From Gloeobacter kilaueensis JS1 (GTDB lineage: Bacteria; Cyanobacteriota; Cyanobacteriia; Gloeobacterales; Gloeobacteraceae), in NCBI RefSeq assembly GCF_000484535.1, contig NC_022600.1, positions 1,488,001-1,552,000 on the forward strand: a stretch of 64,000 nucleotides of DNA, written 5' to 3'. Each line of letters opens with the position of its first letter. The first letter of the stretch is position 1. Shown piece by piece: positions 53,488-62,412 of this stretch. The notes below the pieces were generated by a model. It had not been told where the DNA came from, did not search any database, and was given only the letters and a program-made list of their open reading frames with translations. Made by a program: the position numbers and the translations under genes.

Positions 53488-54540
53488 TCAACTGGGGGCG
53501 TAGGGACCGTTTCCCAGCCAGTGGGCCTTGCTGCCCCCGTCGGCGCGCAGACCCTCGTAGAAGAAAAATACCTCCCCCAGGAGTTTTCGGTCGCGGTTGA
53601 GGGCGACGCAGCGCAATAGATCCTCCCGGCTCAACTCGGTGCCGTTCGCCTTCAGGGCAATGCCGGGGGCGGTCCGCTCCAGTGCTGCCGAAGAAAGATA
53701 ACGGCCAAATTTGTCGATCTCTACTTTGTAGGCGCGAAAATTTTCGCGGTACACCTGCGGATGCAACAGATCGAACAACTCCTGCTCGCTCCAGGCTTTG
53801 ACGTCCTGTAACAGGTGGGTGAGGCTAAAAGGGTACACCGCCGGAGCCAGCGACAGGAGCAGATCCGAGCGCACCGCCTTGATGCACATTCGTAGACGCT
53901 CAAGAAAGGCTGTAAGCTCGTCGGCCCGCCACTGCAGCCAGCGGCGCTCCTGGGGATCAAAGGGAACTTCCCGGCCCGTCGCTGCCGCGTATCGCCGGAG
54001 CGTGAGCGGGTCGTAGCCGCCTTCTACCGGCAGGCCCGGCAACCGGTCGCAGCCCTGCACGCCCTGCACCGGGTAATTTTCTGCCACTTCCACGATCAGA
54101 TCGATCAAAAACGCCTGCACCTGTGGGTCAAAAGCGTTCATCCAGGCGAGGCCATTTTTGACCAGCAGTGCCCCACCCCGCTCGCAGGCCCGCCACTCGG
54201 GCCGGGCTGCCAGAATATGGCCGCCATCTGCCCTGGCTGCACAGGCAAAACCGTACTCGAACCAGGGAATGACGGTTCGGATACCAGCCCGGCCCGCTTC
54301 TTCGATGACTTCCGCCAAAGGATCGCGGCCCTGTTCAGCGTAGAGCGGATCGATCTCGACGCCGAAGTGCTCGCCCATCACCCGGCTTGGATAAAGGGTG
54401 AAACCTTTGTTCCAGACCACCGGAAAAACAGCGTTGAAGCCAGCATCCGCCAGCAGCTGCATCGCCTCGACGATCGCCTGCCGTGAGTGTAGAACGGCGC
54501 TGCCGACGTTCGTGAGCCAGACCCCGCGCAGAGCGCTCAC
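53488..54540 (-). CDS. Glycoside-hydrolase-like GHL10 (DUF187) protein
   Basis: The frame is open to 54720, but the first 60 codons run antisense through an EF-Ts fragment. GTG 54540 ([16 protein letters not shown]) is the likely start, with AAGGCGGG upstream, giving about 350 residues. Diagnostic features are RGVWLTNV at the N terminus, [32 protein letters not shown], and [19 protein letters not shown]. The family is a TIM-barrel with glycosidase-like acidic residues but an unknown sugar substrate. No signal peptide is seen with this start. Confidence 0.82.
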   Translation of the reverse strand: MSALRGVWLTNVGSAVLHSRQAIVEAMQLLADAGFNAVFPVVWNKGFTLYPSRVMGEHFGVEIDPLYAEQGRDPLAEVIEEAGRAGIRTVIPWFEYGFACAARADGGHILAARPEWRACERGGALLVKNGLAWMNAFDPQVQAFLIDLIVEVAENYPVQGVQGCDRLPGLPVEGGYDPLTLRRYAAATGREVPFDPQERRWLQWRADELTAFLERLRMCIKAVRSDLLLSLAPAVYPFSLTHLLQDVKAWSEQELFDLLHPQVYRENFRAYKVEIDKFGRYLSSAALERTAPGIALKANGTELSREDLLRCVALNRDRKLLGEVFFFYEGLRADGGSKAHWLGNGPYAPS

Positions 54541-54591
54541 CGGAGCAAACCCGCCTTGAAATCTTTTTGTAGTATTTTTGAAATATATTTT

Positions 54592-54771
54592 CGCACGGGA
54601 CAGATCGGCGTGGTGGCAGGGACGGTGGGCGCTTACATCCATACCCATGGTCGCATCGGCGTGCTGGTGGAGGTCAACTGTCAGACCGACTTTGTTGCCA
54701 AGGGCGAAGAGTTCCAGCAACTGGTCAAAGACATCGCCATGCAGATTGCCGCCAGCCCCAACGTCGAGTAG
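54592..54771 (+). pseudogene. Elongation factor Ts (tsf) gene fragment
   Basis: In the + frame the sequence reads [20 protein letters not shown], then [16 protein letters not shown] and [15 protein letters not shown] followed by TAG. This is the conserved middle of EF-Ts (from the EG.V.SYIH motif through NCETDFVA to IAMQIAA.P.). The rest of the gene is absent on both sides, so it is a fragment left by duplication or rearrangement. A functional tsf must exist elsewhere. Confidence 0.85.
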
Positions 54772-54887
54772 GCCGAATTGGCCTGATCGGACTATTCCCC
54801 GTCGGAGGAGAGAAGATTCTCCAATTTTGTCTGTTACAATTGATACAGATCAGTCGAATGGTCCTGGATGGACCCGAAGGGATAGCG

Positions 54888-55064
54888 ATGACCGTGCATA
54901 CGGTATCTCATAACGTGCAGGGATTCTGGCAGCGGCTCGAGCAGTGGTGGGAGACTTCGCGACAAAAAAGTGAGCGCGAGCGTCTACGCATCGAGCAGGA
55001 GACCAAAGATTTGCCTTATCTGGTGCGGCGTTGCGTTGAGCGCGAGTACTACGGCAAGCACTAA
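54888..55064 (+). CDS. Small conserved protein of unknown function
   Basis: A 58-residue protein starting at ATG 54888 (MTVHTVSHNVQ), with gaaggga upstream; the frame is open from 54840. It has an aromatic-rich helix (FWQRLEQWWETSRQKSERERLRIEQETKD) and ends LPYLVRRCVEREYYGKH. The composition and invariant-looking C terminus suggest a real small protein, possibly nucleic-acid or membrane associated. I do not recognise a family with confidence. Confidence 0.55.
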   Translation: MTVHTVSHNVQGFWQRLEQWWETSRQKSERERLRIEQETKDLPYLVRRCVEREYYGKH

Positions 55065-55179
55065 CAGCCATTTCAAGAGCAATAACAACAGCTTGTAAGC
55101 GAGGCTGGTTACCAGGCTCTCTGGGGCGAGCCGCACCGGGTCAAAATAGATAGAAGGACCCTGTTGCGAAGGAGCCGTC

Positions 55180-56172
55180 ATGGATGAGCGCTCGGAGCTG
55201 CCGGTAATCGATATCGCTGCGCTCGTGGGCGGCCAGGGCAATCGAAGGCAGGTAGCGGCCCAGATCGACCGGGCCTGCCGGCAGTGGGGATTTTTTTACA
55301 TTACGAATCACGGTGTCAGTGCGGCCCTGGAGCGACAGCTGGAGGAGCAAAGCAGGCTATTTTTCAGCCGTGCTTCGGCGGATAAGCTCAAGATCGCGAT
55401 GGTCCGGGGCGGTCGGGCCTGGCGGGGTTACTTCGATGTGGGCGGTGAGCTGACCTCCGGCGTGCCGGACTGCAAGGAGGGACTGTACTTTGGCCAGGAA
55501 CTGCCAGAAGATCATCCGCTGGTGCACTCGGGCACACCCTTGCATGGAGCGAATCTTTTTCCTGACGGGATGCCGCTTTTTCGCTCAGCCGTGCTCGAAT
55601 ACATAACCGCTCTGAGCGAACTGGGCCACGCGCTGATGGCCGGTATCGCCCTTGGGCTGGGCCTCGATGAAACCTACTTTGCCCGGCACTGTACAGGGGA
55701 ACCGCTGGTGCTCTTTCGCATCTTCAACTATCCGCCTGCCCCGCCGGACGATCATAGTTGGGGCGTAGGCGAACATACGGACTACGGGCTGCTCACCATC
55801 CTCAAGCAGGACGATACCGGTGGCCTGCAGGTAAAGTCAGAGGCAGGCGGCTGGCAGCCGGTCGCGCCGATTCCCGGCACCTTCGTGTGCAACATCGGAG
55901 ACATGCTGGAGTGCATGAGCGGCGGCCTCTATCGCTCGACTCCCCATCGCGTCCTCAATCGCAGTGGTCAGGCCCGGCTCTCGTTTCCGTTTTTCTTCGA
56001 TCCTGGCTTTTATGCCCGCGTCGGACCGATTGCCGGACTCGCTGCCACCCCCTCAGACGGCCACGAGCGGTGGGATGGTGCGAGCGTACACGACTGGCAG
56101 GGCATCTACGGCGATTATGTACTCGCTAAAGTTGGTCGGGTCTTCCCGCAGTTGCAGCAGGCCGTCCTGTAG
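55180..56172 (+). CDS. Isopenicillin N synthase-like 2OG-Fe(II) oxygenase
   Basis: A 330-residue dioxygenase. The N-terminal DIOX_N part has WGFFYITNHGVS. The double-stranded beta helix has the iron site HTDYGLLTIL (HxD) and the distal His in STPHRVLNRSG, followed by the 2OG-binding RLSFPFFFDP (RxS). In bacteria such proteins oxidise small metabolites; plant relatives make ethylene or gibberellins. No biosynthetic neighbours point to a substrate. Confidence 0.92.
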   Translation: MDERSELPVIDIAALVGGQGNRRQVAAQIDRACRQWGFFYITNHGVSAALERQLEEQSRLFFSRASADKLKIAMVRGGRAWRGYFDVGGELTSGVPDCKEGLYFGQELPEDHPLVHSGTPLHGANLFPDGMPLFRSAVLEYITALSELGHALMAGIALGLGLDETYFARHCTGEPLVLFRIFNYPPAPPDDHSWGVGEHTDYGLLTILKQDDTGGLQVKSEAGGWQPVAPIPGTFVCNIGDMLECMSGGLYRSTPHRVLNRSGQARLSFPFFFDPGFYARVGPIAGLAATPSDGHERWDGASVHDWQGIYGDYVLAKVGRVFPQLQQAVL

Positions 56173-56234
56173 GAGCGACAGGGCGGCTGCTGAAGATTGA
56201 TCGGGTAACCCTGTGCGTTGCTCGAAGAAAAAGT

Positions 56235-56798
56235 TTAGCTGCGCAACTGCACGTCGCGGACTGAAAAGCCCTTTTGTACCAGCTGGGGAGCGAGGGCAAT
56301 CTGATTTTCGACCCGGTCCACGAACATGATGCCGTCGAGGTGGTCGATCTCGTGCTGGATGCAGCGGGCCAGCAGTCCCGAAGCTTCAAGGCTCATCGGC
56401 CTGCCGTTCAAGTCGCGGTAGGTGGCGACGATGCGGGCCGGACGGCGCACATCGGCCCAGACGCTCGGTACGCTCAGGCAGCCTTCTTGATCGACTTCGA
56501 GGTCACCGCTGGCCTGTTTGATAGCCGGGTTGACGAGCACCAGCGGTGGCCTGGCAGCGTTTTCGGGGTCGATATCGACGACGATGAGCCGCTTGTTGAC
56601 GCCCACCTGGGGAGCAGCGAGGCCAATACCGTCGGAGCTGTACATGGTCTGGAGCATCTGGGCCGCCAGTTTGCGCACCTCGTCGTTGATGCCTGAGATC
56701 TGTTTGCTGCCCTGGCGCAGCACCCGGTCCCCGAGCGTGTGAATGGTCAGGGGCGGCTTTGCCAGTTTTTGCTTGGGGATCTGCAGTTGGTTTGCCAT
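56235..56798 (-). CDS. def: Peptide deformylase
   Basis: A 187-residue Fe/Zn enzyme removing N-formyl groups from new proteins. The three signature motifs are complete: GIGLAAPQVG, EGCLSVP and QHEIDHLDG (HExxH-like metal site). The sequence is of the type common in cyanobacteria, with the C-terminal extension EDRV..LAPQLVQKGFSV. Monocistronic and divergent from nothing nearby. Confidence 0.97.
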   Translation of the reverse strand: MANQLQIPKQKLAKPPLTIHTLGDRVLRQGSKQISGINDEVRKLAAQMLQTMYSSDGIGLAAPQVGVNKRLIVVDIDPENAARPPLVLVNPAIKQASGDLEVDQEGCLSVPSVWADVRRPARIVATYRDLNGRPMSLEASGLLARCIQHEIDHLDGIMFVDRVENQIALAPQLVQKGFSVRDVQLRS

Positions 56799-56852
56799 GT
56801 AAAGAAATCGCTCTGTTTCTTTATTATGGCATCGCCAGGATCGCCAGGAACT

Positions 56853-57884
56853 CTAGACGGCGACGGCCTGGACACTCAAGGCCCGGTTCCACTGGCGCGG
56901 GTGTTCGAGAATCTGACCGGTGCCCAGAGCCAGACTTGCCAGGGGCGACTCGGCGATATGCACACAGATGCGCGTCTCGCTTGCGATCAGCTCATCGAGG
57001 CCCCGCAGGAGCGCTCCGCCGCCACAGAGCACGATGCCGCGCCGGTAGATGTCGGCGATAAGTTGGGCCGGAGTGTGCTCCAGGGTGCGCCGCACCGCCT
57101 GCACGATCGTCTTAATCGGCTCGCGGATGCACTCGCGCACCTCGGCTTCGTGGACGACGAGGGTACGCGGCAGCCCCGAGAGTAGATCCTGACCGCATAC
57201 CTCGAAGGTTCCGTCCTGCTCGCTGTCGATGGCCGAGGCCAATTCGAGCTTGAGCTGCTCGGCAATGTGCTCGCCTACGATCAGGTCGTAGGTCTTGCGC
57301 AGGTACTGGGCAATCACCTCGTTCATCACGTCGCCCGCCACCGGTACCGACTGGGAGACGACGCAGCCCTGGGCACAGAGTACTGCCACCTCGGTGCTGC
57401 CGCCGCCGATATCGACGATCATGCTGCCCACGGGTGAGTTGACCGGCAGACCGGCACCAATTGCCGCTGCAAGCGGTTCTTCGATGAGCAGCACCGAGCG
57501 CGCTCCTGCCTGGGCCGCCGTCTCAAGCACCGCCCGCCGCTGGACCTCGGTAACGCCACTCGGAATACCGATCACCATGCGGGCCACCGAAGCGGAAGGA
57601 CCGATTGCCTGACGCACGAAGTGCTTGAGCATGATCGCCGCTGAATCAAAGTCGGTGATCACTCCCTCGCGCAGCGGGCGGGAGAGCACCAGATTTGCCG
57701 GGCAGCGGCCCAGCAACTGACAGGCTTCTTCCCCGGCCATCACCAGCTCACCGCCGTCGCGGGCCAGCGCAACAACCGAGGGTTCGGTCAATACGATTCC
57801 CTGGCCACTGCGATAAATCAACGTGTTCGCCGAACCGAGGTCTATCCCGACTTCACAGGCCGAGCGGCTAAAGAATCTAAACAC
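56853..57884 (-). CDS. MreB/Mbl-type bacterial actin
   Basis: A 343-residue MreB-like filament protein with VGIDLGSANTLIY (phosphate 1), SMIVDIGGGSTEVAVL (phosphate 2) and GIVLCGGGALLRGLDEL (adenosine). The N-terminal amphipathic segment MFRFFSRS could contact the membrane. mreC and mreD are not adjacent, so this may be a paralogue rather than the main rod-shape gene; several substitutions in the last third are unusual for MreB. Confidence 0.88.
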   Translation of the reverse strand: MFRFFSRSACEVGIDLGSANTLIYRSGQGIVLTEPSVVALARDGGELVMAGEEACQLLGRCPANLVLSRPLREGVITDFDSAAIMLKHFVRQAIGPSASVARMVIGIPSGVTEVQRRAVLETAAQAGARSVLLIEEPLAAAIGAGLPVNSPVGSMIVDIGGGSTEVAVLCAQGCVVSQSVPVAGDVMNEVIAQYLRKTYDLIVGEHIAEQLKLELASAIDSEQDGTFEVCGQDLLSGLPRTLVVHEAEVRECIREPIKTIVQAVRRTLEHTPAQLIADIYRRGIVLCGGGALLRGLDELIASETRICVHIAESPLASLALGTGQILEHPRQWNRALSVQAVAV

Positions 57885-58185
57885 AATATTCGTGCCCCTG
57901 CGCGCGTTCAGTGGACTGAAGGAATAGTTATGACCTCATTTATTTGAGGGAGAGCAGGATCTAGACGACAGGACAATGCTTACAGACAGCTTATTCTTCC
58001 CTCGTCTTTTTGGGTACTCCCTGTTTGGGTTCTCGGGTGGGGATATGTCTTTAGACATAGGCCAAAAGTACCGGTGTTCGCCTTTGGCGGCTGGAGCTGA
58101 TGCGATGGATTCTGTCAACCAGCCGGTGGAGGACAGTAGAATTGAGGCAGTGTCGCAACACTGCTTCACCATTTTGGGAGCCTGA
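57885..58185. other. Leader region upstream of yidC
   Basis: About 300 bp separate the divergent mreB-like gene from yidC. I see two small inverted repeats in it, tatgtctttagacata near 58043 and cagtgtcgcaacactg near 58148, which would form hairpins in a yidC leader RNA. The frame at 57976-58185 in this region has no recognisable protein. rpmH and rnpA, which usually precede yidC, are not here. Confidence 0.5.
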
Positions 58186-59292
58186 ATGGACTTCGGAGTC
58201 GGTTTTCTTACGAACAACGTCATGTTGCCCATCCTGGACTTTCTGTACCGGATAGTCCCCAACTATGGCGTCGGCATCGTGCTGTTGACACTGATCGTCA
58301 AGGGACTGCTCTGGCCGCTGGGAGCAGGCTCCATTCGCAACATGCGCAAGATGCAGGTGGTGCAGCCGGAGATGCAGCGCCGCACCAAAGAAATTCAAGA
58401 AAAGTACAAAAACGACCCCGAGCGGTTGCGCCAGGAGATGTCGGGCATCTACAAGGAGTACGGCAACCCCTTCGCCGGTTGCCTGCCGCTGGTCGTCCAG
58501 ATGCCGATTTTGTTTGCGCTCTTTGCCACCCTGCGCGGTTCGCCCTTCGGCGATACAGTGCAGATGACGAACGTGCAGATCAAGCCGACGACCGAGTTGA
58601 GTCAGGTGCAGGCCGAGGGCAAGAGCGGTTCCCACACGATCTACCTCAACGAGCAGCGCGAGCGCGCCCAGGTCGTCTTTGAACCGACCTCCGCCAAAGT
58701 TCCAGTCGGCCAGTCGCTGCAGTTCAAAGTCGAGAGCAGTGGTGGTCAGCCTTTTACTGCTCTGCCGGTGCGCTACGAAATTGCCTCCGGTGCTGATAAA
58801 GCCCGGATCTCAGCCGATGGTCTGTTGACGGCGAGTGCTGTGGGTGATGTCAACGTTCACACCACCGTGCCCGGCATCGCCGCCGAAAAAGGCTTTTTGT
58901 TCATCGAGCAGCTCGGTCGCACCGGCATCTCCGGCAAGGACGGCATCCACTGGGACGTGATGATTATGATCGTCCTTTTTGGCATCTCGCTCTATTTTTC
59001 CCAGAACTACACCGCCAGCAAAAACCCGAACATGACCGATCAGCAAAAGCAGATCAACAAGATCACCCCTTTTGTCTTCTCGGGGATGTTCGTCTTCTTC
59101 CCGCTGCCGGCGGGCGTGCTACTGTACATTTTGTTGTCGAACCTCTTCCAGATTTTGCAGACCTACATTCTCTACCGCGAGCCGCTGCCCGAAAATATTC
59201 AGCGCATCGTCGATCAATCCAGGCGCAAAGAAGAGGGCGACAAACCCCTGCCTTTTGAGAACAACAAGACCCGCCGCAAGAAAAAAGCATGA
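58186..59292 (+). CDS. yidC: Membrane protein insertase YidC
   Basis: A 368-residue insertase. TM1 is followed by VLLTLIVKGLLWPLG and the cytoplasmic loop IRNMRKMQVVQPEMQRRTKEIQEKY. NPFAGCLPLVVQMPILFALF and FSGMFVFFPLPAGVLLYILLSNLFQI form the later helices. Between them lies an inserted Ig-like (BIG2-type) domain (about residues 160-250: PVGQSLQFKVESSGG, KARISADGLLTASAVGDVNV), which cyanobacterial YidC proteins characteristically carry. The C terminus is basic. The R3H and DUF177 genes follow immediately, overlapping or closely spaced. Confidence 0.95.
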   Translation: MDFGVGFLTNNVMLPILDFLYRIVPNYGVGIVLLTLIVKGLLWPLGAGSIRNMRKMQVVQPEMQRRTKEIQEKYKNDPERLRQEMSGIYKEYGNPFAGCLPLVVQMPILFALFATLRGSPFGDTVQMTNVQIKPTTELSQVQAEGKSGSHTIYLNEQRERAQVVFEPTSAKVPVGQSLQFKVESSGGQPFTALPVRYEIASGADKARISADGLLTASAVGDVNVHTTVPGIAAEKGFLFIEQLGRTGISGKDGIHWDVMIMIVLFGISLYFSQNYTASKNPNMTDQQKQINKITPFVFSGMFVFFPLPAGVLLYILLSNLFQILQTYILYREPLPENIQRIVDQSRRKEEGDKPLPFENNKTRRKKKA

Positions 59293-59807
59293 TCGAACCT
59301 GAGACTGAGACCGAGGAAGCCCGCCGCTGGCTGCAGTCCGTCTTGCAGCTGATGGGTTTGCCCGACGGTATCCAGCTCACCCCAGCCCCCAACGACCCGG
59401 CCAGTCTGCCGTGGCTTGAGATCCGCGAGGACGGACTGACCAGCGCCCACAAGGAGCTGTTGCTGGCCCGCGAGGGCGAGGCGCTCGATGCGCTGCAATT
59501 TTTGCTCAACACGACGATGCACCTGCAGAGCGACCACAAGCAGGCGTACACGGTCGAGCTGGCCGGTTACCGCCACAAGCGCCACCAGCAACTGAGCGAG
59601 ATGGCCTGGGAGGCAGCGGCGGCAGTGCGCTCCAGCGGCCAAGAATTTGTCTTTGGGGCGCTCTCAGCGGCGGAGCGCCGTCAGATTCACATGCTGCTGC
59701 AGGAGGAGCCGGATCTGGCCACCTACAGCCGGGGCAAGGAACCGGAGCGCCGTCTGGTGGTCCGGCCCCGCACCGACGAGGACGATACGCCTGGAGCGGA
59801 CGAATAG
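59289..59807 (+). CDS. R3H-domain protein (Jag/KhpB-like)
   Basis: A 172-residue RNA-binding protein. The N-terminal KH-like part includes LLAREGEALDALQFLLNTTMHL, and the R3H signature is ALSAAERRQIHMLLQEEPDLATYSRG. Relatives bind RNA and affect cell elongation. It overlaps the yidC stop by 4 bases (ATGA), the conserved yidC-jag arrangement, and ends with an acidic tail. Confidence 0.9.
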   Translation: MIEPETETEEARRWLQSVLQLMGLPDGIQLTPAPNDPASLPWLEIREDGLTSAHKELLLAREGEALDALQFLLNTTMHLQSDHKQAYTVELAGYRHKRHQQLSEMAWEAAAAVRSSGQEFVFGALSAAERRQIHMLLQEEPDLATYSRGKEPERRLVVRPRTDEDDTPGADE

Positions 59808-59827
59808 CCTCTATCTGGGAGGAACAC

Positions 59828-60343
59828 ATGATGCTGCGCCCGATCGATCTGCGCGCTTTGGCCACCAGCCCCACCCGCAAAGTCGAGCTGGTAATCGACC
59901 AGCCCCTTGCCGGGTTCGAGAGTCTTACACCTGTGCAGGGAGAACTGCAGGTCATCCACCGGGGCGACTTTTTAGAAGTGCGCGGCACGGCCCGCACGAT
60001 CGTCACCCTCAGCTGCGACCGCTGCTTGAAGCGCTTTAACCACCGGCTGCAGACCGATTTTGAAGAGGTGATCTGGTTGAGCGACGGCGAGGAAGAGTTG
60101 CCGCTGGAGCTGGAGGTGACGGCGGCCAACCTCGACGAGTCGATCCCCCGCGACGGCAAACTCGATCCGCTCGATCTCGTCTATCAGCACCTCTGTCTTG
60201 AATTGCCGACGCGCAATCTCTGCGACGCCGATTGCCAGGGAGTGGCGCTCAAGGACGCAGACGCCCAGAGCACCGACCAGCGCTGGTCAGCGCTCACCCA
60301 GCTTTTGACCCAGTTGGAGTTGAGCGATCCTGAGCGGGGCTAA
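59828..60343 (+). CDS. DUF177/YceD family protein
   Basis: A 171-residue protein with the DUF177 signature VTLSCDRCLKRFNHRLQTDFEEVIWL and LDPLDLVYQHLCLELPTRNLC. Four cysteines (CDRC, and C..DC near residue 135) suggest metal binding. In other bacteria YceD is linked to rRNA and ribosome metabolism. It is the last gene of the yidC run; its stop overlaps by 4 bp with that of the convergent permease. Confidence 0.9.
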   Translation: MMLRPIDLRALATSPTRKVELVIDQPLAGFESLTPVQGELQVIHRGDFLEVRGTARTIVTLSCDRCLKRFNHRLQTDFEEVIWLSDGEEELPLELEVTAANLDESIPRDGKLDPLDLVYQHLCLELPTRNLCDADCQGVALKDADAQSTDQRWSALTQLLTQLELSDPERG

Positions 60344-61839
60344 CCGGCTTTGCCGGTGAGCTTGCTGTGCTTGCGCCCGTAGCCGAAGTAGATGGCCAGG
60401 CCCAACAACAGCCAGACGAACAGGCGAATCCAGGTATCGCCCGGTAGCCCAATCATCAAAGCAAGGCAGGCGAGGATGCTCGCTATCGGCACAAAGGGCA
60501 ATCCCGGACAGCGGAAGGGCCGCTCCAGCGTCGGCTGGTTGTAGCGCAAAAAGAGCACCCCGGCGCTGACGACGATAAAGGCGAACAGCGTGCCGATGCT
60601 CACCAGTTCGCCCAACAGATCGAGCGGGGCCAGACCGGCGACGATGCCCACAAACACGCCCAATAGCAGTGTCGCCACTGCCGGGGTCTTAAAGCGCGGG
60701 TGCAGGTTGCTGAAGAGCGGTGGAATCAGCCCGTCGAGGGACATCGTATAAAAGATGCGCGTCTGGCCGTAGAGCGAGACAAGCATCACCGAAGTGAGTC
60801 CGGCGATCGCCCCGATTTTGACCAGGCTCGAAAACCACTGCAGGCCGATGTGATCGACCCCCAGGGCGATCGGATCCGGGACGTTGAGCTTCGTGTAGGG
60901 AATGATACCGGTGAGGATGCCCGAGACGAGAATATAGAGGATCGTGCAGATAAATAGCGATCCGAGAATGCCTAACGGCATGTCGCGCTGGGGGTTCTTG
61001 GCCTCCTGGGCAGCGGTGGAGACGGCATCGAAGCCGATGTAGGCAAAAAAGAGCACCCCTGCTCCCCGCAGGATGCCAAAAAGTCCGTAGTGCGGCTCTC
61101 CCTTGGCATCGACGACCGGGGCCGGGATAAAAGGTGTCCAGTTGGCCGGGTCGATGTGGCCGACGCCGATGGCGATAAAGGCGACGATCACCGTGAGCTT
61201 GATAATCACGATTACACCGTTGAAGGCCGCCGACTCGCTCACCCCCACTACCAGCAACAGCGACAGGGCAAGTACGACCAGAAAAGCGGGCAAATTGAAC
61301 ACGCCGTGGCTGAGCACGGCACCGCCCGCGCCTTTGATCTCAGAGCCGAGGGAACTGGTCAGTTGGGGCGGCAGGACAATGCCAAAGTCTTTTAAGAAGC
61401 TCACCACGTAGCCCGACCAGCCCACCGCTACCGTCGAGGCGCTGATCGCGTACTCGATAATCAGATCCCAGCCGATGATCCAGGCGACCAGCTCGCCCAA
61501 AGTGGCGTAGGCGTAGGTGTAGGCGCTGCCCGCCACCGGGATGAGGGCGGCAAATTCGGTGTAGCAAAGACCGGCAAAGGCGCAGGCGATGCCCCCCAGG
61601 ACAAAAGAAAGCACGATCGCCGGCCCGGCGTGCTCCGCCGCCGCGTGTCCGGTGAGCACGAAGATGCCAGTGCCGATGATGGCACCGATCCCCAGGCTGA
61701 TCAGGCTGACGGGGCCGAGGCTGCGCTTGAGGCAATCTTCCTCCGGTCTTTTTTCGACCTGCAGGTCGCTCACGGATTTTTTGAGCAAATATCGACTGAG
61801 GGTCAACGCCTTGTCTCCTGGCAGAATGTTAAAACCCAT
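60340..61839 (-). CDS. APC-family amino-acid permease (CAT-like)
   Basis: A 499-residue permease with about twelve helices. The start of TM1 is GIGAIIGTGIFVLTGHAA (the substrate-binding GTG loop). The conserved GIACAFAGLCYTEFAALIPVAGSAYTYAYATLGE and FFAYIGFDAVSTAAQEAKNPQRDMP follow, as in bacterial cationic-type (YfnA-like) permeases. Substrate is unknown. Monocistronic. Confidence 0.9.
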   Translation of the reverse strand: MGFNILPGDKALTLSRYLLKKSVSDLQVEKRPEEDCLKRSLGPVSLISLGIGAIIGTGIFVLTGHAAAEHAGPAIVLSFVLGGIACAFAGLCYTEFAALIPVAGSAYTYAYATLGELVAWIIGWDLIIEYAISASTVAVGWSGYVVSFLKDFGIVLPPQLTSSLGSEIKGAGGAVLSHGVFNLPAFLVVLALSLLLVVGVSESAAFNGVIVIIKLTVIVAFIAIGVGHIDPANWTPFIPAPVVDAKGEPHYGLFGILRGAGVLFFAYIGFDAVSTAAQEAKNPQRDMPLGILGSLFICTILYILVSGILTGIIPYTKLNVPDPIALGVDHIGLQWFSSLVKIGAIAGLTSVMLVSLYGQTRIFYTMSLDGLIPPLFSNLHPRFKTPAVATLLLGVFVGIVAGLAPLDLLGELVSIGTLFAFIVVSAGVLFLRYNQPTLERPFRCPGLPFVPIASILACLALMIGLPGDTWIRLFVWLLLGLAIYFGYGRKHSKLTGKAG

Positions 61840-61917
61840 TTAAACATTGCACCCTCCGCGCTGGGGGGCAGCAGCAAAACGTACATTTAGGGCGGCTTGA
61901 GCTGCAGGTTTCGATGA

Positions 61918-61949
61918 GAAAAAACAGGGCAGCCAAACTGGATGCCCTG
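61918..61949 (-). terminator. Rho-independent terminator of the small secreted-protein gene
   Basis: On the minus strand CAGGGCA...TGCCCTG (7-bp stem, 11-base loop) is followed by six T. It starts 18 bp after the stop of the gene at 61968. Confidence 0.88.
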
Positions 61950-61967
61950 AAAGCGGTCCAGCAGGGT

Positions 61968-62255
61968 CTACTGCTGATTCTGGCGGTCGTAGGGGGAGGG
62001 CAGATTGAAGGGCCGCCGGAGAATGGGCTGGGCCCGCCAGTCGCGCCGGGGCCCCTCGAAGCGCCAGTCGGGCCGCTGGGGCCCCTCACCGATTGGTCGG
62101 CAGAGCATCGTATCGGTGGTCACCAGTTGCCCGCCCCCTGTCACGTGGGGAGGGCGCGGCGTGCAGCGCAGGGGCTGGTCCGGCGAAGTTTGGGCAAGGA
62201 CGGGAGCGCCGATCAGTAGCGGGGTGACAAGAGCGAGCAGTACGGGGGTTTTCAT
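61968..62255 (-). CDS. Small secreted Pro/Arg-rich protein
   Basis: A 95-residue protein with a signal peptide (LLALVTPLLIGAPVLA-Q). The mature part is Pro/Arg-rich with two cysteines (RCTPRPPHV, MLCRPIG) and a run of Arg/Trp/Asp (RPDWRFEGPRRDWRAQP) reminiscent of the basic tail of the secreted protein at 12878-13291. Monocistronic with its own terminator. Function unknown. Confidence 0.7.
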   Translation of the reverse strand: MKTPVLLALVTPLLIGAPVLAQTSPDQPLRCTPRPPHVTGGGQLVTTDTMLCRPIGEGPQRPDWRFEGPRRDWRAQPILRRPFNLPSPYDRQNQQ

Positions 62256-62412
62256 CCTGTGGTCTCCTGGTGCAAAGCGAAACGGGCAGGCTTGTTGGGC
62301 TTTCTTCTTTGTAAAAGCCAGTGTTGAGCAGCGCCTCTATCTGGCGCGCAAACCTGCCTGCGTCAAAGCGCATCGATGCGGCCTGCAGCGACGGCGGGCG
62401 AGAATTAAGAGT

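Noticed and set aside
58186-59292. Ig-like insertion in YidC as a novel fusion
   Set aside because: As far as I recall, cyanobacterial YidC proteins generally carry this insert, so it is a lineage trait and not new.
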